Source: Paratrimastix pyriformis (lineage: Eukaryota > Preaxostyla > Paratrimastigidae). From it: 64,000 nt of DNA. Below are positions 58,801 to 64,000 of the stretch, piece after piece. The notes below the pieces were generated by a model, which was not told the origin of the DNA, did not search any database, and was given only the letters and a program-made list of their open reading frames with translations. Position 1 is the first letter of the stretch; every line of letters begins with the position of its first letter. The stretch covers positions 653,001-717,000 of the forward strand of contig JAPMOS010000001.1 of assembly GCA_027972325.1 (NCBI GenBank), written 5' to 3'. The translations under genes and the position numbers were made by a program.

Positions 58801-61800
58801 CCCTCCAGGTCTGCCCGCCAGCCCGCTCTGGGCCAGCTCGCTCACTCTCCGTCCCCCAGGCCGGGCCCGCGTCTCTCCTGAGCCACCACGCGGCTCAGCT
58901 CTTCGTCCGACTGGGCCGGTCGAACCCCGAGACGTGGGGCTCCGCGGAGGCCTCGACGACCACCTGGCCACGCAATATGGACCTCCTCGAGGTGGCCCTG
59001 CGGGCGGGAATTGAACACTACGCCCGAGGCGGCGGCCATGACCCATCGCGCGCAACCAGTGACCTCCCCTTCGTAGGCCCATCCCCCACTCGGGGCGGTC
59101 CGTCCCACCGGTGGGTATGGAGGGTGCCTCAAGCCATTCGTCTCGCCTCATCCCTTTGCCCCTGGCTATTCCATCGCTCACATCATCTCTCTCCTCTCCT
59201 CCTCTCCGCTCTCGGGGTGCCAGTTGTTGGGGACGTGACCCACCTGAACAACCTCTCTTCCGCCTGGCTGGGATCGACCCACGCCCGCCTCGTGGCCCGG
59301 CTGTGCGTCCTGGGCGAGCCGCGCGGGGTGACCACAGAACAGGTAACTGTCTGTCGAGCTGCCCCCCCCCCCTCCTGCATCCCCGATGTGCTCACGGTGG
59401 TTGGGCGCTTTGCCCTCGCAGCGCTTCCTCTGTGCCCTGCAGGCCATGCTGGGCGTCCTCCCGGCATCCGCCTCGCTGGCCGACCTGTCCAAGTGTCCCG
59501 CCCCGCCTGCCGGCCAGGGGTCCGCGCCTCTTCCCACTCGCCGCCGCGTCCCTCACCGCCTCCCGTCTTCCTTCGCTGCGGTGGAGCAGCGCCGTCCAGA
59601 TGCACTCGGCTTTGTACTACTTCGCGGCCTTCGAGAAGGAGCTCCTGATGCTCGGCCGGACCCGTCTGTGCCCCCGCTCACTCGGAGCAAGAGGGAGGCG
59701 AGAATCTCCGATCGTTCCCGCATGTTTCCCTCACCTCTCTCCTTGCTCGCTTTGCCAGTGCCCGGGGGCCGTTCGCTTCTCGACAATCCCGTGGCCGCCG
59801 CCCGCGCACAGGTTCGTCCTCTTTCCCTGCCCTCGCAAGCCCACCACCTCGCTCGCCCCCTCGCTCACGCTCCCTCTCCCGCCCGACAGATCTGCTCCCG
59901 TTGGCTGGAGCAGGTGCGCCCCTGGATGGCCGACCGAGGCTGGACGGTGTGCCGCGACCCGATCGGTTCTCTCTCCCCCGCACTCAATGTCCGCGCCGTC
60001 TCCCCCTGGTCCCAGTCCTGAGTACCTCCGCTTTCTCCCCATCTCACGCCATCACCCTCGCTCTGGTCGGGTCCGACGCAGGCCATCTCGTACGTGGCGG
60101 GCCCGGGCTGCGAGGCATCACTTCGAGTTCGGCGAGCCCAGGTGCTCCGGCTCGTCGACTTGTGCTGTCCGTCGGCGCCCCCACACCGCCATTCCTCGCA
60201 CGTTCCCGCGCACATTTCATCTCATCCCAAAACGACCCCCAATTCAGCCAACTGTTTGTTCGAGTTTGGCGGTGCCGACTTCCTGGAGGGCCTCGAGAGC
60301 TGGGCGCGCCTGCTGCTGGCCACCCGCCTCGCCCCACAGGCCGACGAGGCCCCGCTGCCCCCAGACGACATCGACTCGGGCGCCAACGGCGACCCCCTCG
60401 CATGGATGCCCGCTACCATCATGATGTGCCGGGTCTGCTGGATGTCATGCCATGGGCGACGCGAGGAGGTTGGTGCTTGTAGCGGCGCGCCCCTCGTCAT
60501 CGATCGTCGTCGCCTTCCTCTTCTGTCCACCGGCAGGGCCACTTCGAGGAAGCCCTGGCCTACTATCTGCAGGGTCCGCTCTGCCCCACATCCGAGTGGG
60601 GCCGCCTGCCCGCGGCAGTCCTGGCCCAGTGTGTGCACGACTCCATCCGGGCCATGCTCTCGGTCAGCAACTGGCCCCTCTTGGACCGGCTGGGCCACCT
60701 CTTCCGCCGCAAGTTGGCCCAGGCCAAGGAACAGCTCGCTCTGGGGCAGTGCGATCCCAGGCCCGCCCGAAGGGTCGTCAAGGCCCTGGAAAGCGTCCTC
60801 CGGTACACCCACGCCCGTCTGGCAGAGGTCTGCCCCGTGCGCCCGAGGACAGGGCGGGTGGCCGGACGATGCCGCCAGCTGATGGACAAGGCTGACCGTC
60901 GCTCTTCTCTTCTCGTGACACATGTTCACCGTCCCCACTTCCCACAGGCCCTGTCCTGCTTTGACCGAGGCGATCCCGCCACGGCCCTGCGCATTCTCGA
61001 CGAGGAGCTCGATGGGGCCGGCAGCCGCGCGGTCCGTCTTCCTCGCTCTCCCTTGGGCATGCCGCGCTCCTTCCAAAAGCTCAATCGGACGACAAAGGCA
61101 AGGCGGAAGGTACACAGCATGCACCATCTAGCGGTTGGCCTCACGTCTTGTGAGTCGAGTGGCTGGGTCATGAATTTGTCGGGGGTCTTCTCACGTCCAC
61201 TCGTCCCACCCGCCCACCCACTCACTCACTCCCCACCCACCCACCCACCCACCCACCCACTAGCGTCGGTCGCTCCATGGGGTGGAGTTGGATTCGGTCC
61301 GCCTGGCGGCGCTGGCGCTGCTCTTGAAGCAACAACAGCCCGACTCACCCGAGGCCGTGGCCATACAACGCCGCATCTCGTCCATCTCACGTGAGGTGGT
61401 CGCTGCAACGCGGGCCCTCTTCACGACGCCTCTCCAGGGCCGGGTGATGAACATGATGGTCACTGTCGGCTCCATCGAAATGCCACCCGTCGAGCCGGAC
61501 GAATCGGCCTTGTCCAGCCCCTTCGCTATCGCTGCCCGGGTTGTGGTGCCCAGCCATGCCCCACGGCCGTTCCCCGCGCCCTACATTCGCTCGTCTCCGC
61601 AGCCCAAGGTCCCGGCTGCTGTTTTCTCGGCTGCTCGGGCTCCAAGTACCTCCCCGGTGGCTGCCCTGAGTGCGGCCCCCGCCACGGCCTCCTCGGTGCC
61701 GCAGCCTCTCTCGCCCGTGGCCCGTGGGCCGTCACCCTGGTGCCGAATGCCCCTCTCACCCCCCGCGGGCACGGCCGGTGGCCTCCTGCCCGACCCAAGC

Positions 61801-64000
61801 CAGGGAACGGGAACCCCCTGCCCGAGCCCGCCCCCTGGCAGTCCTCGGGCTTCTCAGACGCCCCCGTTCGTTCTCGACGGAATGTCGGGCACAGCCGCTG
61901 GTGGGGGCCCTTCAGCGAGTGGTGGCGCAACGCCCCCATCGGCTTCCGACAAAACCGGCGGCCTTGGCGCTGGGGCGAACCAGCTCCTCTCCTCCGCCGC
62001 CTCACCCGGCCTCACTGCCTCGGCAGCGGCAGCGGCTGCGGCTGCGGCGGCATCCCGGCGGCTGGCGCGCCCCTCGCCCATCGAGATCATCACCCGGGGG
62101 CGGCTGTTCAGCTGCACGGCCATCCCGCGGCTGCAGGTGGGCGGGGCGGCGCCCTTCTCGCTGCGGCACCGCATCCGGGAGGCCATCGACCCGCGGCCCC
62201 ACACGGTGGCCCTGACGGTGGCCTGGGAGGCCATCCGGGCCCAGACGGCCGCCACCGGCGCCCAGGCCCTCGGCAACCTGGGGCTGGTCCTCTACCTGCG
62301 CCGGGGCGAGCGCGGCCTCCGCCGGGTGCGGCCATGGCGGGCCCTGCTGCACGAGTACCGGCGCCGCCTGCGCAACAGCCCGGAGACGACGGGGGTGCCG
62401 TTGTACGACTGCTCGGGCCAGGACCAAGCCGCCCAGCCGCGGCTGATGGACTGCGGTCCGGGATCCTCGATCGAGTCCCTCCTGCGGCCCTTCGTCACAC
62501 TCAGCCACATTCATTGCATCCTGGCCTGCGCCACGGGGCAGGGTCCGTACTCCCATCCCCTTCGTCGTCTTGGTTTCGTTCTCGTTCATCGTGGTGGCGG
62601 CTTTCCTCTCTCCATGCGCCCCGTTCGAGTGCACTCCTCTGCTGCACCACCCCATCCTCTCACCCTCCCACTGGGGGGGCGTGGCCGCAGAGGATCTCAT
62701 CCCGGTTTTCTACCGGGCGATGGTGGCCGCCCGGCCCAACGAGGCGGATGGCAGCATCGACCCGCGCCTCCTCGACACAACCCGAGCCAGCTGCCACTAC
62801 CCGCTGAACGTCTCCCCCGCCGAGCAGGCCCGGCACGCCCGGGCCCTGAGCCAATGGAGCGGTGCCGTCCCGACGCCCAGCGAGCCACAGACGCCATGGC
62901 TGGAGCATGGCAGCGCCCTGAGCATGTGGTCGCGCATCTTTCGCTCGCAGCGCTTCGTGCTGCGCTACCTGGGGGTCGACGGGGGCGCGGCTTATGACTC
63001 GGTGCCGCCCTCGATGGTGGGCCTGTGCCTGTACGCTGCTCGGCTGGTTCGCAAGGTGGGCAACTGGGAGCACGCCCAACAGATGCTTTCAAAGGCATGC
63101 GGCGCCATCGAGCCGGTCTGCCTTCCCTCCGATCTCCTCGCCTTCCCGGCCCGACAGGGGTGCTGGCTCATCTGATTCACGGCCATCCTCCCGCCCCCAC
63201 GCCCTGGGCCTGGCTAGGGCACTCCAATGGCCATCCAAGCCGAGCTGGCCCAGTGCCGCCTCATCGCGGCCCGTGACGGGGTGGTCCGTCCGCCAAGGCT
63301 GACCCGTCACCGCCCCACCCCCACCCACCTCACCGCCGCCATCATCACGTTTCTCACCACCCCGGCACCCATTCTCCCGCCTCGCTCTGCCCCCCAGGGC
63401 CCGGCCATGGGCCGCCTGTGGGAGAGCGTCGAGCCGCTGCTGGGGGCCTTCCGGGGGACGCTGGCCTGGTCGAACGCGGCCAGCCCGGGCTTCGGGGCCC
63501 TGCTGCTCTCCCAGCTGCCCGTCGTGGCGCCCGCCGCCGCCCCCGCAGCCCCCGCAGCCCCCGCAGCCCCCGCCCCGGGCGACGCCCTCCATGAGCTGCG
63601 GGCGGCCCTGCCCATGCATCGGCTGGGCTTCTACCTGAAGCAGACCCCGCCCGCCCTGCAGCAGCTGCACGCCCGCTTCCTGCTGCCCGTCTACGTGCCC
63701 GCCTGCACCGGCCCCCAGCAGCAGCAGCAGCAGCAACTGGCGGGGTCCTCCCCGTCCGGCGGCCCCACCGGCACCTCGGCGGCGCAGGGCGGCGAGCCGG
63801 CGGCGGCGGTGGCTGGGGCTGGGGCGACGGCCCAGTTCCCGACGTGCGCCCTGGCGATGGCCATGTCCGAGCAGATGCGGGTCAAGACCATCTCGGCCCT
63901 GGCCAAGTGGATCGACCGGGCCGCCGAGCCGCCGCCCCCGGCCCGCCCCTCGCTGGTGAGCCTGCTCGACCCCCCCGAGGCCTCCGCCGCCTCCGCCTCT
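52894..64000 (+). CDS. TRRAP: TRRAP/Tra1-like giant pseudokinase, copy B (3' end off window)
   Basis: This is a paralogue of the gene at 1-15,823, in the opposite orientation. The first recognisable exon is about 52,894-53,134 and carries DLFQLPTF and ARLFWQDN, close to copy A's ELFQLPNF and ARLFWQDN. The next exon (from about 53,271) holds LRSVARLG and FFRWIFSRLSAHGRETQA. Exons then follow copy A's order: the GDMHDLLLEYRP block near 54,110, a His-rich block near 56,210, a block with IEIITRGRLFSC near 62,080, and the start of the FAT-like region, which leaves the window at 64,000. In the first exon's frame there is no ATG between the upstream stop (about 52,893) and 53,164, so the true start must lie in an unseen upstream exon or has been lost. 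Intron donors are GTCTGT/GTCCGC. Several blocks are near-identical to copy A and others have clearly diverged. Whether it is expressed cannot be told from sequence. Confidence 0.7.
53540..53692. repeat. CTCC/CCTCCCTC pyrimidine array, copy B intron
   Basis: About 150 bp of CTCC-type units, ending in a poly-C and (CA)n stretch before the next exon (about 53,731). Confidence 0.93.
55365..55470. repeat. AACACC-type array, copy B intron
   Basis: Irregular (AACACC)n units with ACCATC variants lie just upstream of the near-identical block that starts at about 55,490. Confidence 0.9.
58546..58712. repeat. (CTC)n array with CCGCTC interruptions, copy B intron
   Basis: About 165 bp of trinucleotide repeat with regular CCGCTC variants. 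It has no counterpart in the matching copy A intron. Confidence 0.95.

Noticed and set aside
1-64000. Large inverted repeat as the ends of a mobile element
   Set aside because: The inverted parts are exons and introns of host-type TRRAP-like genes. No transposase, integrase, reverse transcriptase or target-site duplication is visible.

Overview
The window is nuclear DNA of a flagellated, intron-rich eukaryotic microbe with GC-rich genes. The evidence is eukaryote-only genes broken by many short spliceosomal introns: two TRRAP/Tra1-like genes, tubulin cofactor E, eIF5B, ribosomal protein eL32 and an R3HCC1-type protein. CFAP61, a protein of the motile axoneme, points to a cell with a beating flagellum. 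I cannot name the species. A GC-rich free-living flagellate, perhaps a metamonad such as Paratrimastix, is only a guess. I saw no viral, LTR, LINE or DNA-transposon coding remains and no CRISPR array.

Layout from left to right. 1-15,823 (-): TRRAP-like copy A, running off the left edge. 16,424-16,798 (-): an 83-residue protein with a PDCD4-type Gly-Trp motif. 17,100-17,389 (+): a 79-residue unknown. 17,621-19,373 (+): TBCE. 19,870-30,462 (-): CFAP61. About 31,084-37,846 (+): an anoctamin/OSCA-type membrane protein with FG-GAP repeats in its first extracytoplasmic loop. 37,872-38,042: a palindrome-rich stretch that could be a structured RNA, followed by an 11-bp repeat array. 38,351-41,972 (-): an OCA2/P-protein-like ion transporter. 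42,693-46,801 (-): eIF5B. About 46,930-47,756 (-): a poorly resolved gene. 48,169-48,656 (+): eL32. 48,840-51,427 (-): R3HCC1L-like. 51,415-52,818 (+): a CheY-like domain fused to an NMNAT-type nucleotidyltransferase. 52,894-64,000 (+): TRRAP-like copy B, running off the right edge.

The two TRRAP-like genes are inverted relative to each other and enclose everything else. They are a patchwork: some blocks, introns included, are almost identical, while neighbouring exons have drifted well apart. This suggests repeated gene conversion between old paralogues.

Three genome habits recur. Intron donors follow an extended GTCCGC or GTCTGC/T pattern, not GTRAGT. Introns carry sense-strand poly-C runs and many unrelated minisatellites. 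Gene 5' ends and promoters are AT-richer, while the 3' parts are extremely GC-rich. The genes serve separate cell functions (chromatin/acetyltransferase scaffolding, tubulin folding, the axoneme, translation, membrane transport, nucleotide chemistry) and show no operon-like logic.
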